Assembly (NCBI GenBank): GCA_937902805.1
Contig: CALEMB010000100.1
Span: 1-16,396, forward strand
Source of the DNA: an uncultured Bacteroidales bacterium
Lineage (GTDB): Bacteria > Bacteroidota > Bacteroidia > Bacteroidales > F082
Direction: 5' to 3'
Length of the DNA: 16,396 nucleotides
Below the pieces are notes generated by a model. It worked only from the letters and a program-made list of their open reading frames with translations, was not told the origin of the DNA and did no database searches. Below, piece by piece: positions 6,478-15,100 of this stretch (positions are counted from its first letter, which is position 1; each line of letters opens with the position of its first letter). Position numbers and translations under genes: made by a program.

Positions 6478-7188
6478 TCATTTCAGTTTCATTCCTTCCA
6501 AGTCCTCGAAAAACAATTCTTCAAAGTAGAGTTTCTGGTCACCTTTGCTCCAAACATTGAATACTCTACCTGGAAGATTTTCATTCATATACAAGCCTTC
6601 TGTCCCACCAATAAACCCAAGGATACCTTTTATAATATACTCATCTTCGACGTCGACTACTTTGATTGCAGTTTCGGGACTTTGCCCTGTACCTTTCGAA
6701 AAGATGGCATCAAGCAGCTTGGATAGCAAGCTGTTATAATCTTCCCATCTTTCGTCTTTTTTGTCGTTCATGCATTTGCAAGTGTGAAGCAAGACGGTCA
6801 AATCAACAGGATTGCTCTCCAAAAGCGGTATTCCAGATGTGATGATTTTGTTGCAGTTACCTCTTGCGATGGCCTTGTTAAAATCCATACGCTCGGAGGA
6901 GGCTAGAAAAGGTAATCCTTTGTGCTCGTTTTTGAAGAGCCGTCCATAATATAGATAGTAGCACTCTTCAACGGTCATTTCTGATTTATTGTTCCTGACT
7001 TTGTCTTCAAGTTTTGGATAGTAATACTCTGATGCAGAATTGCTTACCATATTATATACGATATGCGTGAAATCTGTGTAAACTTGATAGGAGGGATCGT
7101 CAACAACAATGTTGGTTGAATCCGTGACTTGTCCGTAGGATAAGACAAATCCCAAAAGCAAAATGAGCGTTGTGATTATCTTTTTCAT
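6478..7188 (-). CDS. Secreted DUF4919-like protein
   Basis: 236 residues. The start MKKIITTLILLLGFVLSYGQ is a classical Sec signal peptide, with cleavage expected near residue 18-20, so the product is periplasmic or outer-membrane associated. The segment YYPKLEDKVRNNKSEMTVEE followed by CYYLYYG matches my memory of DUF4919, a Bacteroidetes family of about 200 residues with unknown function. No catalytic motif is visible. It follows purB after 15 bases and is probably cotranscribed with it. The gene is AT-richer than purB, suggesting a different history. The family name is likely but not certain. Confidence 0.75.
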   Translation of the reverse strand: MKKIITTLILLLGFVLSYGQVTDSTNIVVDDPSYQVYTDFTHIVYNMVSNSASEYYYPKLEDKVRNNKSEMTVEECYYLYYGRLFKNEHKGLPFLASSERMDFNKAIARGNCNKIITSGIPLLESNPVDLTVLLHTCKCMNDKKDERWEDYNSLLSKLLDAIFSKGTGQSPETAIKVVDVEDEYIIKGILGFIGGTEGLYMNENLPGRVFNVWSKGDQKLYFEELFFEDLEGMKLK

Positions 7189-7203
7189 AGGGATTGCATT
7201 AGG

Positions 7204-8550
7204 TTAAAAAGAATATCCTGTATAATTCTCCGGTGTAATCGCAGCCAACTCCATCTTGATCTCCTTGCTCACCGGCAGGCCCTTGATGAACTCGTCAATG
7301 GCCGCCTTGTCGATGTGCTTGTTGGTGCGGGTGAGGCCTTTCAGGAGTTCGTAGGCACCTTCGATTTGCTCGCGGCGCAGGATGGTTTGGATGGCTTCAG
7401 CCACCACGGCGTAGTTCTGTTGCAGGTCTTGGCGGATCTTGTCCTCGTTGAGCAGTAGCTTGTCCAAACCCTTCATCAGCGACTTGAGTGCAATCAGCGT
7501 GTGGGCAATCGGCACGCCGATGTTGCGGGTGACGGTTGAGTCGGTGAGGTCGCGCTGCAGGCGGCTGATGGGCAGCTTGGTGCTGAGGAAAGTGAGGATG
7601 GCGTTGGCCATACCGAGGTTGCCTTCGGCGTTCTCGAAGTCGATGGGGTTCACCTTGTGGGGCATTGCCGACGAGCCGACCTCGCCCGCCTTGATCTTCT
7701 GCTTGAAGTATTCCATCGATACATAGAGCCAAATGTCGCGCGACAGGTCAATCAGGATAGTGTTGATGCGGCGTAGGGCATCGAAATAGGCGGCCATATA
7801 GTCGTAGTGCTCAATCTGCGTGGTGGTCTGCTGACGTTTGAGTTTCAGGCTCTTCTCCACGAACTTCTTCGCGAAGGCGGGCCAGTCGATGTCGGGATAG
7901 GCCACTTTGTGGGCGTTCATGTTGCCCGTGGCACCACCGAACTTGGCCGTGAAGGGCACGCTGTTGAGCATCTTCAGTTGGTCGTTGAGGCGCTCTACGA
8001 AGACGTAAATCTCTTTACCCAGATGTGTCGGGCTTGCGGGCTGACCGTGGGTCTTGGCCAGCATCGGGATGTCGCGCCATTCTTCGGCCATGCCTTTCAG
8101 CTTGTCGACGAGGTCTTCCAAGGCGGGTTTCACCACCAGTTTGTGCGCCTCCATCATCGAGAGCGGTACGGCGGTGTTGTTGATGTCCTGCGAGGTGAGG
8201 CCAAAGTGCAGGAACTCCTTGAATTCGCTCAGGCCTAGTTCGTCGAAGCGGCGTTTCAGGAAGTACTCCACGGCTTTCACGTCGTGGTTGGTCTCTTTTT
8301 CTATCTCCTTGATTTCCAAAGCGTCTTCTGTTTGGAATTCCTCATATATGGCGCGGAGGTCGTCGTAGTCGCCGTTGAACTGCTCAAGTTGGGGCAGGGG
8401 CAGTTCGCACAGGGCGATGTAATACTCCACCTCGACCATCACGCGATAACGGATGAGGGCAAATTCACTGAAAAAGTCGTCCAACTCAACGGTCTTGGAA
8501 CGGTAACGCCCATCGACGGGCGATATGGCGGTTAAAGAATTGAGGTTCAT
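7204..8550 (-). CDS. purB: Adenylosuccinate lyase
   Basis: 448 residues, normal length. The enzyme acts twice in purine synthesis, releasing fumarate from SAICAR and from adenylosuccinate; it works as a cytoplasmic homotetramer of the fumarase/aspartase superfamily. The signature GSSAMPHKVNP carries the mobile catalytic-loop serines S293-S294, and KTHGQPASPTHLGKE holds the conserved histidine H168. The N-terminus (LTAISPVDGRYRSKT) is typical of PurB of this subtype. The gene is GC-richer than the DUF4919-like gene downstream. Its likely promoter is the -7 box at 8745-8752, which would give a leader of around 185 bases containing the 92-bp nested-hairpin repeat. Confidence 0.97.
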   Translation of the reverse strand: MNLNSLTAISPVDGRYRSKTVELDDFFSEFALIRYRVMVEVEYYIALCELPLPQLEQFNGDYDDLRAIYEEFQTEDALEIKEIEKETNHDVKAVEYFLKRRFDELGLSEFKEFLHFGLTSQDINNTAVPLSMMEAHKLVVKPALEDLVDKLKGMAEEWRDIPMLAKTHGQPASPTHLGKEIYVFVERLNDQLKMLNSVPFTAKFGGATGNMNAHKVAYPDIDWPAFAKKFVEKSLKLKRQQTTTQIEHYDYMAAYFDALRRINTILIDLSRDIWLYVSMEYFKQKIKAGEVGSSAMPHKVNPIDFENAEGNLGMANAILTFLSTKLPISRLQRDLTDSTVTRNIGVPIAHTLIALKSLMKGLDKLLLNEDKIRQDLQQNYAVVAEAIQTILRREQIEGAYELLKGLTRTNKHIDKAAIDEFIKGLPVSKEIKMELAAITPENYTGYSF

Positions 8551-8610
8551 TTTTTATGTGTTTATTTTATTTGCTGCTTCAGTACACCTAGAAGGACTAT
8601 CCTGACCCTA

Positions 8611-8702
8611 TGCCGTCATTGCGGGCTTGACCCGCAATCTCCCAAGCAGAAGGGATATCCTTCAGCATAGGAGATGGCGGATGTTCCTCCGCCATGACGG
8701 CA
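8611..8702. repeat. 92-bp nested-hairpin (four-way junction) REP/MITE-like repeat
   Basis: The element pairs from end to end with no unpaired bases at the junction: outer stem 8611-8617 with 8696-8702 (TGCCGTC/GACGGCA); hairpin 8618-8625 with 8631-8638 (ATTGCGGG/CCCGCAAT); stem 8639-8642 with 8670-8673 (CTCC/GGAG), capped by GAAGG/CCTTC at 8649-8653 and 8659-8663; hairpin 8674-8681 with 8688-8695 (ATGGCGGA/TCCGCCAT). The left third resembles a GC-rich palindrome I know as a dispersed repeat in many bacterial genomes (TTGCGGGCTTGACCCGCAA). It has no coding potential and lies between the purB start and its probable promoter. Confidence 0.7.
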
Positions 8703-8734
8703 AGAGGCTCGGTTTGTCTCTTGCGGTTAATATC

Positions 8735-8772
8735 AAAAGTATCGCAAAAATAGTGCTTTTTGCGATACTTTT
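8735..8772. repeat. Boundary inverted repeat, copy 1 (terminator/promoter type)
   Basis: Arms AAAAGTATCGCAAAAA (8735-8750) and TTTTTGCGATACTTTT (8757-8772) are perfect over 16 bp with a 6-base centre. On the minus strand the centre plus right arm reads TATTTTTG (8752-8745), a -7 box pointing at purB. It also lies 58 bases after the stop of the 8831-10549 gene, so the A/T-flanked hairpin could end that transcript. A related copy is at 10576-10614. Confidence 0.65.
8745..8752 (-). promoter_or_regulatory. Probable -7 box for purB
   Basis: TATTTTTG on the minus strand fits TAnnTTTG. No TTTG is found 19-20 bases upstream, so any promoter here lacks a normal -33 element and may rely on a factor binding the surrounding palindrome. 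Confidence 0.45.
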
Positions 8773-8830
8773 CCCTTTTAGCATGAAAAACTTCCCTGTT
8801 CCAATGCAAACCATAGGGTATTACATGCAA

Positions 8831-10549
8831 TCAATAACTCTGACAAGTGCTCGGATATGCTCTGATGACTTTGTGACTCTCTAAATTGAGGTTAATATAT
8901 ACATCGTCGTCACAGCCATCCCAAAACTTACTGAATCCGACATAAGAACGAGGAAAAGAAGGATCAGCTAGTTCCATTTGGATATACACGCATTTCTCCT
9001 CATTTTCATTGTAATAGAAGCCGTATGTTCGCTCATACTTCGTGTAGTTGTTAAGGTTTCCGATGTTTCGGTTGTATCGTCCCATCTTGGGAAGAACACC
9101 GTCTCTCATCACTTCTGCCAAAACGGACTCGGCCTGTTGTACGTCTGACAAATCTGGCACAAATCTCTTTTGGCTAATCCCTACAGCCTCATCCCAAAGG
9201 TCCACAGACACACTTCTGTTGAATATTTGCATTGAATGTTCGTCTTCCTTTGGAACAAGCAAATACCCAACCGTCACTGTGTCACTCATACAAGAAAACA
9301 CGGTTGCGATGGAACAACCAAATTCCTTGTTGGGCACGATGCTCGATATTTGAATAGGGATAAAGTTTGGTAACTTCCTTTTGTAGATGTTCCACAATAG
9401 TCCCATGATGGCTTTAAGTTGTGGTGGAATGGCGCCACTGCTGGTGGTGTATCGATGATATTTGCCATTTATGATGTATTCCAGCATGAATGAGCAACCG
9501 TCGATAACATACGGACCACTTTCATCATCGGGGCGTTCGGCGCGATGGAAGGCCTCAACGGTCATCGACACCGAGTCAAGTTCGTCATCAGTAAGTGTAT
9601 AAAACTCATTATCTTTTAGTTCGTCACCATAAGCGCTTATTCTCTTACGATATATTTGCTCTCCTTCAACGCGATAGATTATCACACCCCAACCTAAAGG
9701 GTCGAGTATCATAAGGCGCATAGTGCCATCGGTCGCTATGGGATAGCAGAGACTCTTCTCGTAGGCTATTCCGAGGGTGTGGTTGCGGGCTCTAATGTTT
9801 TCCTGTTCATGTTGTTCCCAAAGAGAGAAGAGATTGACAGTAGTGTCCATCCACCAATCTTCGGGCATCTCGGGCTGTGGGAAATAGGTGTATTCATCGG
9901 GCTCTTTTGGAGGTTTCATTTCTGTCCTTTTGCCAAAATGCTGTGCCAACTGGCGCAAGGGATAATAAAGGTAGGGGTGTTGCTTGCTTGCATGTAGGCA
10001 ATAGCGATAGGCACTGTCGGCAGCATGCGGCCATGTCCGCCACGAGGCAAGAGGTGCAATCCAATCGGAATAGTAGAGGCGCGCCAGTTTCAACGAATGT
10101 GGTTCTTTGTCAAGCCATGAATGATTCTCATACCATAAAGTGTCGTATCCATCTACATCATGCGACCAGTGGATTGCCCTGCTATTAAATGTGCTGTCTT
10201 TTTGGAACTTGGTACTGAACCATTCTTTTTCTCTGGGAATACGCCGCAACACCAATGAATCGATGTACGTGTCTTCGGTAATCGTGAACACGGGATAGTC
10301 GTATGACCCCACAACATCGTCGTAAGTGAGATGACACCGTGAACCGATAGCAATGTTGTCGAATCGTACTGAAGCGGTGCTGTCGAACTGAAAGCGTACA
10401 GTGTCCTCGCTGTCCACTTTCAAATAGAACGGGAAAAAATAGTCGAGAGGCTCATTCGTGGGCAGAAACACATGCGCAGAGAACGATACTTGCGCCGAGA
10501 CAACCAACGAAACTAGCAACAAGGCTCCAAGTATAAATGCTTTTTTCAT
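8831..10549 (-). CDS. Large secreted protein of unknown function
   Basis: 572 residues from the ATG at 10549. An upstream in-frame start at 10588 would place 13 odd residues before the signal and overlap the -7 box, so it is rejected. The start MKKAFILGALLLVSLVVSAQ is a Sec signal peptide cleaved near residue 19-20. The mature part is rich in aromatic and acidic residues, with beta-type stretches early on (residues about 20-100, e.g. DTVRFQFDSTASVRFDNIAI), and no motif I recognise; no T9SS sorting domain is seen at the end (NLESHKVIRAYPSTCQSY). It is likely periplasmic or on the outer membrane. It stands alone between two related inverted repeats, so it is probably monocistronic. Function unknown. 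Confidence 0.85.
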   Translation of the reverse strand: MKKAFILGALLLVSLVVSAQVSFSAHVFLPTNEPLDYFFPFYLKVDSEDTVRFQFDSTASVRFDNIAIGSRCHLTYDDVVGSYDYPVFTITEDTYIDSLVLRRIPREKEWFSTKFQKDSTFNSRAIHWSHDVDGYDTLWYENHSWLDKEPHSLKLARLYYSDWIAPLASWRTWPHAADSAYRYCLHASKQHPYLYYPLRQLAQHFGKRTEMKPPKEPDEYTYFPQPEMPEDWWMDTTVNLFSLWEQHEQENIRARNHTLGIAYEKSLCYPIATDGTMRLMILDPLGWGVIIYRVEGEQIYRKRISAYGDELKDNEFYTLTDDELDSVSMTVEAFHRAERPDDESGPYVIDGCSFMLEYIINGKYHRYTTSSGAIPPQLKAIMGLLWNIYKRKLPNFIPIQISSIVPNKEFGCSIATVFSCMSDTVTVGYLLVPKEDEHSMQIFNRSVSVDLWDEAVGISQKRFVPDLSDVQQAESVLAEVMRDGVLPKMGRYNRNIGNLNNYTKYERTYGFYYNENEEKCVYIQMELADPSFPRSYVGFSKFWDGCDDDVYINLNLESHKVIRAYPSTCQSY

Positions 10550-10575
10550 GTTTTTGTTTTTATAAGCAGGAAAAC

Positions 10576-10614
10576 AAAAGTATCGCAAAGGTATGAAACT
10601 TTTGCGATACTTTT
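10576..10614. repeat. Boundary inverted repeat, copy 2 (terminator/promoter type)
   Basis: Arms AAAAGTATCGCAAA (10576-10589) and TTTGCGATACTTTT (10601-10614) are perfect over 14 bp with an 11-base centre. The similarity to copy 1 continues beyond the right arm (TCCCTTT, then GC, TGAAAAA in both). The copy lies 31 bases after the stop of the 10646 gene and 26 bases before the ATG at 10549. Confidence 0.65.
10586..10593 (-). promoter_or_regulatory. Probable -7 box for the 8831-10549 gene
   Basis: TACCTTTG on the minus strand fits TAnnTTTG and lies inside the inverted repeat; the leader would be about 30 bases. No standard -33 box is present. Confidence 0.5.
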
Positions 10615-10645
10615 TCCCTTTGGCTTGAAAAATGTGCTTTTGGAA

Positions 10646-10972
10646 TTAGACTAAAACCAAAAGCAAAACAATGGTTAGGAGCAACAGAAAGATGAAACTC
10701 ACTCCATGAAAGCCTTCACGATTCTCGGTTTTCGGGAATATTTTAGTGCGATAGGCGAGAAGCCTTGCGATGAAGTAAACCACCGTGACAACTGCCATAA
10801 GGATGGCAATTGCCAAAAGACAGTTTTTCCATTGAAAAGGTTCTTTTTCAATAAGCGAGGTTAGGATGCTTGCAGTGAGGACAGAAGCAGCAAACGAAGC
10901 CATCGCGATGAAAAACTTCGCAATTGAGCCTTCCTCGTTACTAAAGACGTGAGCATCTTTCAGTTTTCCCAT
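10646..10972 (-). CDS. Small membrane protein, unknown
   Basis: 108 residues with three likely membrane helices: about 18-40 (KFFIAMASFAASVLTASILT), 50-72 (NCLLAIAILMAVVTVVYFIA) and the extreme C-terminus, about 90-108 (VSFIFLLLLTIVLLLVLV). No signal peptide and no known motif. It begins 3 bases after the aldolase stop codon, so it is almost certainly translated from the same mRNA. A functional link to glycolysis is not implied by anything in the protein. The inverted repeat at 10576-10614 would end the operon. Confidence 0.75.
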   Translation of the reverse strand: MGKLKDAHVFSNEEGSIAKFFIAMASFAASVLTASILTSLIEKEPFQWKNCLLAIAILMAVVTVVYFIARLLAYRTKIFPKTENREGFHGVSFIFLLLLTIVLLLVLV

Positions 10973-10975
10973 GGT

Positions 10976-11983
10976 TTAAGCGTTTTCAAGTTTGTCATTC
11001 GAGCCTAAAACATTGATAATCTTGTGCTCATAGAGCTTCTTCATGCTGTCTCTGGCGGGACCGAGGTACTTGCGCGGGTCGAACTCGGCAGGCTTTTCGG
11101 CGAAAGTCTTGCGGATGGCGGCGGTCATGGCCAAGCGACTGTCGCTGTCGATGTTGATCTTGCAGACAGCACTTTTGGCGGCCTTGCGCAGTTGCTCTTC
11201 GGGGATGCCAACGGCGGCCTTCAACGCACCACCATATTTATTAATGGTGTCCACCTCGTCTTGCGGCACCGACGACGAGCCGTGCAGCACGATGGGGAAG
11301 CCGGGCAGTTTCTTTTCGATGGCTTCGAGCACGTCGAAAGCCAACGGAGGCGGCACGAGGCGACCTGTGGCGGGGTCGACGGTGCATTGTTCGGGAGTGA
11401 ACTTGTAGGCGCCATGCGAGGTGCCGATGCTGATGGCCAAGCTGTCAACGCCGGTCTTGGTCACGAAGTCGATGACTTCCTCGGGCTTGGTGTAGTGGCT
11501 TTCTTCGGCGGAAACTTCGTCTTCCACGCCGGCCAACACGCCGAGTTCGCCTTCCACGGTCACGTCAAACTGATGGGCATAGTCGACGACCTTTTTCGTG
11601 AGGGCTACGTTCTCGTCGTAGGGCAGGGCTGACCCGTCGATCATCACCGACGAAAAGCCCATGTCGATGCAGCTCTTGCAGGTCTCGAAGCTGTCGCCGT
11701 GGTCGAGGTGCAGCACGATTTCAGGATGGGCGCAGCCCAGTTCCTTGGCGTATTCCACAGCACCTTGGGCCATGTAGCGCAGCAGGGTCTGGTTGGCGTA
11801 GTTGCGCGCGCCTTTCGATACTTGCAGGATGACGGGTGACTTGGTCTCGACGGCAGCCATGATGATGGCCTGCATCTGTTCCATATTGTTGAAGTTGAAG
11901 GCCGGGATGGCATAACCGCCGTCAACCGCCTTGGCGAACATTTTACGGGTGTTCACGAGCCCTAATTCTTTGTAGCTTACCAT
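10976..11983 (-). CDS. fba: Class II fructose-1,6-bisphosphate aldolase
   Basis: 335 residues. The enzyme reversibly splits fructose-1,6-bisphosphate into DHAP and glyceraldehyde-3-phosphate in glycolysis/gluconeogenesis, in the cytoplasm, with a zinc ion. Visible active-site parts: LHLDHGDS (catalytic D94, zinc ligand H95), VEGELG (E144/E146), GTSHGAYKF (H190), LHGSSS (H234) and the NIDSD motif for phosphate/substrate binding. The length and the AIPAFNFNNMEQ start fit the shorter class IIB type seen in Bacteroidetes. The start at 11983 is preceded by a leader of around 100 bases holding short repeats and a palindromic element. The 108-residue membrane protein follows in the same transcript. 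Confidence 0.96.
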   Translation of the reverse strand: MVSYKELGLVNTRKMFAKAVDGGYAIPAFNFNNMEQMQAIIMAAVETKSPVILQVSKGARNYANQTLLRYMAQGAVEYAKELGCAHPEIVLHLDHGDSFETCKSCIDMGFSSVMIDGSALPYDENVALTKKVVDYAHQFDVTVEGELGVLAGVEDEVSAEESHYTKPEEVIDFVTKTGVDSLAISIGTSHGAYKFTPEQCTVDPATGRLVPPPLAFDVLEAIEKKLPGFPIVLHGSSSVPQDEVDTINKYGGALKAAVGIPEEQLRKAAKSAVCKINIDSDSRLAMTAAIRKTFAEKPAEFDPRKYLGPARDSMKKLYEHKIINVLGSNDKLENA

Positions 11984-11991
11984 ATTGTATT

Positions 11992-12049
11992 GTTTAATTG
12001 TTGATTAACTTCGTTGAATCTTCGATTTGTTGAATCGTTTAATTGTTGA
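11992..12049. repeat. Short direct repeats in the fba leader
   Basis: GTTTAATTGTTGA occurs identically at 11992-12004 and 12037-12049, 45 bp apart, and GTTGAATC occurs at 12013-12020 and 12029-12036. In the mRNA sense this gives a C/A-rich, G-poor leader with repeated CAACAAUUAAAC-type blocks and little structure. Confidence 0.55.
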
Positions 12050-12073
12050 GGTCCCTGAGCTTGTCGAAGGGCC
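12050..12073. repeat. REP-like palindromic element in the fba leader
   Basis: The core CCCTGAGCTTGTCGAAGGG is an imperfect palindrome (outer CCCT/AGGG, extended by GG/CC with a bulged T). I recognise CTTCGACAAGCTCAG-type sequences as repeats dispersed in many bacterial genomes; copy number here cannot be counted from one window. Confidence 0.5.
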
Positions 12074-12092
12074 GACTCAGAAATTAGTTGCG

Positions 12093-12100
12093 CAAAAATA
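12093..12100 (-). promoter_or_regulatory. -7 box of the fba operon
   Basis: TATTTTTG on the minus strand, 22 bases downstream of the stop of the C25 protease gene. No TTTG lies at the -33 spacing. Transcription from here gives a leader of around 100 bases. Confidence 0.5.
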
Positions 12101-12121
12101 GAAAATACTTCCGTTTCTTCG

Positions 12122-15100
12122 TCACCAGACACTCACTTTCTTGGAACAACAACCATTTTCGGAGCGTAACGTGATGATATACAGTCCTGAAACGAGATGA
12201 TTCAAGTCAAGTGTGCAGGTCTCGCCTTTTTGCAAGTTGCTGATGTTTTTCTCCATCATGCGCTCGCCCAACAGGTTGTAGACTTCCACGACAGACTTTC
12301 CTTGTAACGCCTCGCCAATGATAAGGTTAACCTTGCCGTCGGTGGGGTTGGGGAAGAGGTCGAAATTGGTTGTAGCCCATTTGGGAATGCTATATCCGAT
12401 AAGGCTGATGTTTTTGGTGACTGGTTCCATGGTACAGCCATTGTCAGCGGTTACCGATAGAGTGGCTTCAGCATCGCCGTCAGTCAAGTTCCATAGGATG
12501 TCGATTTCGTTGCCTTGGTCGAAGATGGTGCCCGCCTCGGCTGGGGCGAGCTGCCAAATGTAGTGGATACCCTCTTGTCTGTCAACGGAATAATGGCTGA
12601 CATGGCTCTCGTACTTGTTGACGACGCTGTCACCAATGATGCTGCCCAAGCTGATTTCGTCAGCAAACTGAATCACCACCGAATGGGTAATGGTTTCATT
12701 GCTATATGCTGTGAGAGTCAATGTCACTCGTCCGTTCGAAATGTCTTGGCTTCCAGGAATGTACATGGTGTTGACAACGGCATCGTCCTCAAATCGCCCG
12801 TCGCCATCGGTGGTCCAGCGCACCGAGTCGCAATAGTATGCGTATGCGTCGCCGAGGTCGATAGGCGCTTCGTTGCAGACGATTCTGTCATTACCCGCAG
12901 AGGCGATAGCCGTAGGCATGGGCGGGAAGCAGATGTTGTCGAGCTTGGCTTGCACACTATTGATATCTGACAATTGGTATCTCCAGTTCATCTGCATGTC
13001 AGTCCCGTTGTAGAGTACCTCGCCGTATTTCCATTCGGTGTTGGAGAAACCCTTGCTTTCCTCTTGGTTCATGGTATAGAATTGTAGCACATCTTCGTAG
13101 CCCGTTTGGTAATAAAAAGAGATTTTGCAGTTATGCTTAACGTAGTGGTTCTTCAGTCGAGCCTTTAGCAAGGAATAGTTTGTAGTGTCAGCCGTGGAGA
13201 CCAGGCATCGTTGTCCTTCGTATGGGGCTTCCGTGCAATACTCCCACGCATTCCCAGTGTTCGTCCATCTGAAATACGGGTTCAACGCATCGTTCTCGAA
13301 GTTCTCGAAGATACCGCCGTATTGCACGATGGTGTCGAGATAGGCATGATGCTCGCCGTATTGGATGTCAAGATGAGCTTGCAGCCATGCTCCTGTGATG
13401 TCGTTGGGTGTCGTGTTCAGTTCAAAGGTAAAGTCCTTTTCCTCGTTTGGCATTATTTCTTCGGAATGGAGCACATTCATCACCTCGACAAAGGGCGCCT
13501 TGATGCCCAAACTGGCTTGTAGCAGCTCGGCAGACGAGTGGCCTGTGTTTTTCACCGAGAAAACGATGGAAGAAGCACCTTCGGTAGTGATGTGTGTCGA
13601 AGGCTCGCCGTCAGCTGATTTGTGCCAAAACTCGGGCGCGATGGAGATGACAGGCGCGTTGGCCGTGACAGCGATGTCGTCTTCATGTGTGTTCTCGTTT
13701 TCATTGAAGCGTGCCATGAGTTGGATGTTGGCCTGGTCCGGTACATCGTTGGACAACTTGATTCTGAAGGCATTGGCAATATGGAGCGTTGCATTGGCAG
13801 CCATTTGTGGATAATGCGTTGTGCCTTGCACGATTTCGACGTATGGCGACTCACAATGTAGGGTGATTTCACCACTTTCCGATGCGATTTCGCTGTGGTT
13901 GTTCAGCGTGACGTCGATGTTGGCGTATTCTCCATAGTCGAGTTGGCCATTGCCGCCTTGGTCTTTGATGTCGGCGTTTTGCACGAAAACGAAAGGCAGT
14001 TGGTCTGAAATAACCATGACGGTTTGCTCATAGCGGAAACGGTTTTGCTTTGTTGCTGTCACGACAAACCGCTCGCCAATGGGCAGATTCGGCAAGGCGA
14101 TTTCTTGTGGCTGTCCAGTGGCTTGGACCACTGCGATGATTTCGCCGCCATGCGAAAGGCAGATGTTGGCTCCCTCTTCTGCCGTCATGGTGTATTGAAT
14201 CGGACTATTAGAGAAAGGACTGGCGTCGACAGCCATCTGTTGCGGTACTTCGGTATAAAGGTTGAGATAAGTCTCGCCCAGATAATGAAATACATTTTGG
14301 GTCGTGGTGATTTTTATTGGCCACCAGTTGGGCAAGAAGGCATGTTGGTTGAGGAACAGTTTGCCTGCGATAAGAGCATAGGCGGGTCTCGTGAAATCAG
14401 GTTGTGTCATTGTTCCCATATTAGGCATATAGCTGGGCCAGAAGTTGTCGATAATGCCCCAGGTGAGGATGTCGTTGAAGTGGGAGTGCGTGACCGTGGT
14501 CGCTCCAATGCCACCGAGGGCACCCACCTTGGCTTTGCAGAATTCGTAAATCATGGGATGTTCTCCCATTGACCAATAGCCCTCGGAAAACTCATAGAAA
14601 ATCAGGTCAGAATATAGCGCGGCGTCGCAGCCGATGGAAAGAAGGAAGGAAGGGTCGGTGTTGGTTAGGGTCTTGACTACATTGTTCTCCATCCATGGGC
14701 TGCACCACAAGTCGTATGAGGAATGGTCGCGATATAAAGTCAGGAAGGCGCTTTCGTTGAGCGCGTCAACGAGATAGGAGTAATCGAACATGTAACGCCA
14801 GCTGTTGAGGGTGTCGGGCCGTTGGGCGATGTAGTTTTGTCCGTTAGGCCCGAAGTAATCGACTACAGCATCGGTGTTGTAGGCTGATGACCATGCTGTT
14901 TCGGGCGGCAATATCTCATCACTTGTGTATTCATAAAGCATATAGAAGTTCTTGGGCTGTAAGCCAAGTTTGTTGCGGTAGAATCCGTTAACGCTTTGGG
15001 AGGTAATCAGGAACCATTTGTTTTCTTCGTAGCTGGACGTAATGATGGGCTTGTTGTAGTAATCTGGTCGGGTGGGAGGGTCGGTTTCATATTGGATGAG

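Noticed and set aside
8597..8830. 77-codon minus-strand open frame between purB and the 8831 gene
   Set aside because: It spans the nested-hairpin repeat and the inverted repeat, and its peptide reflects those repeats rather than a protein.
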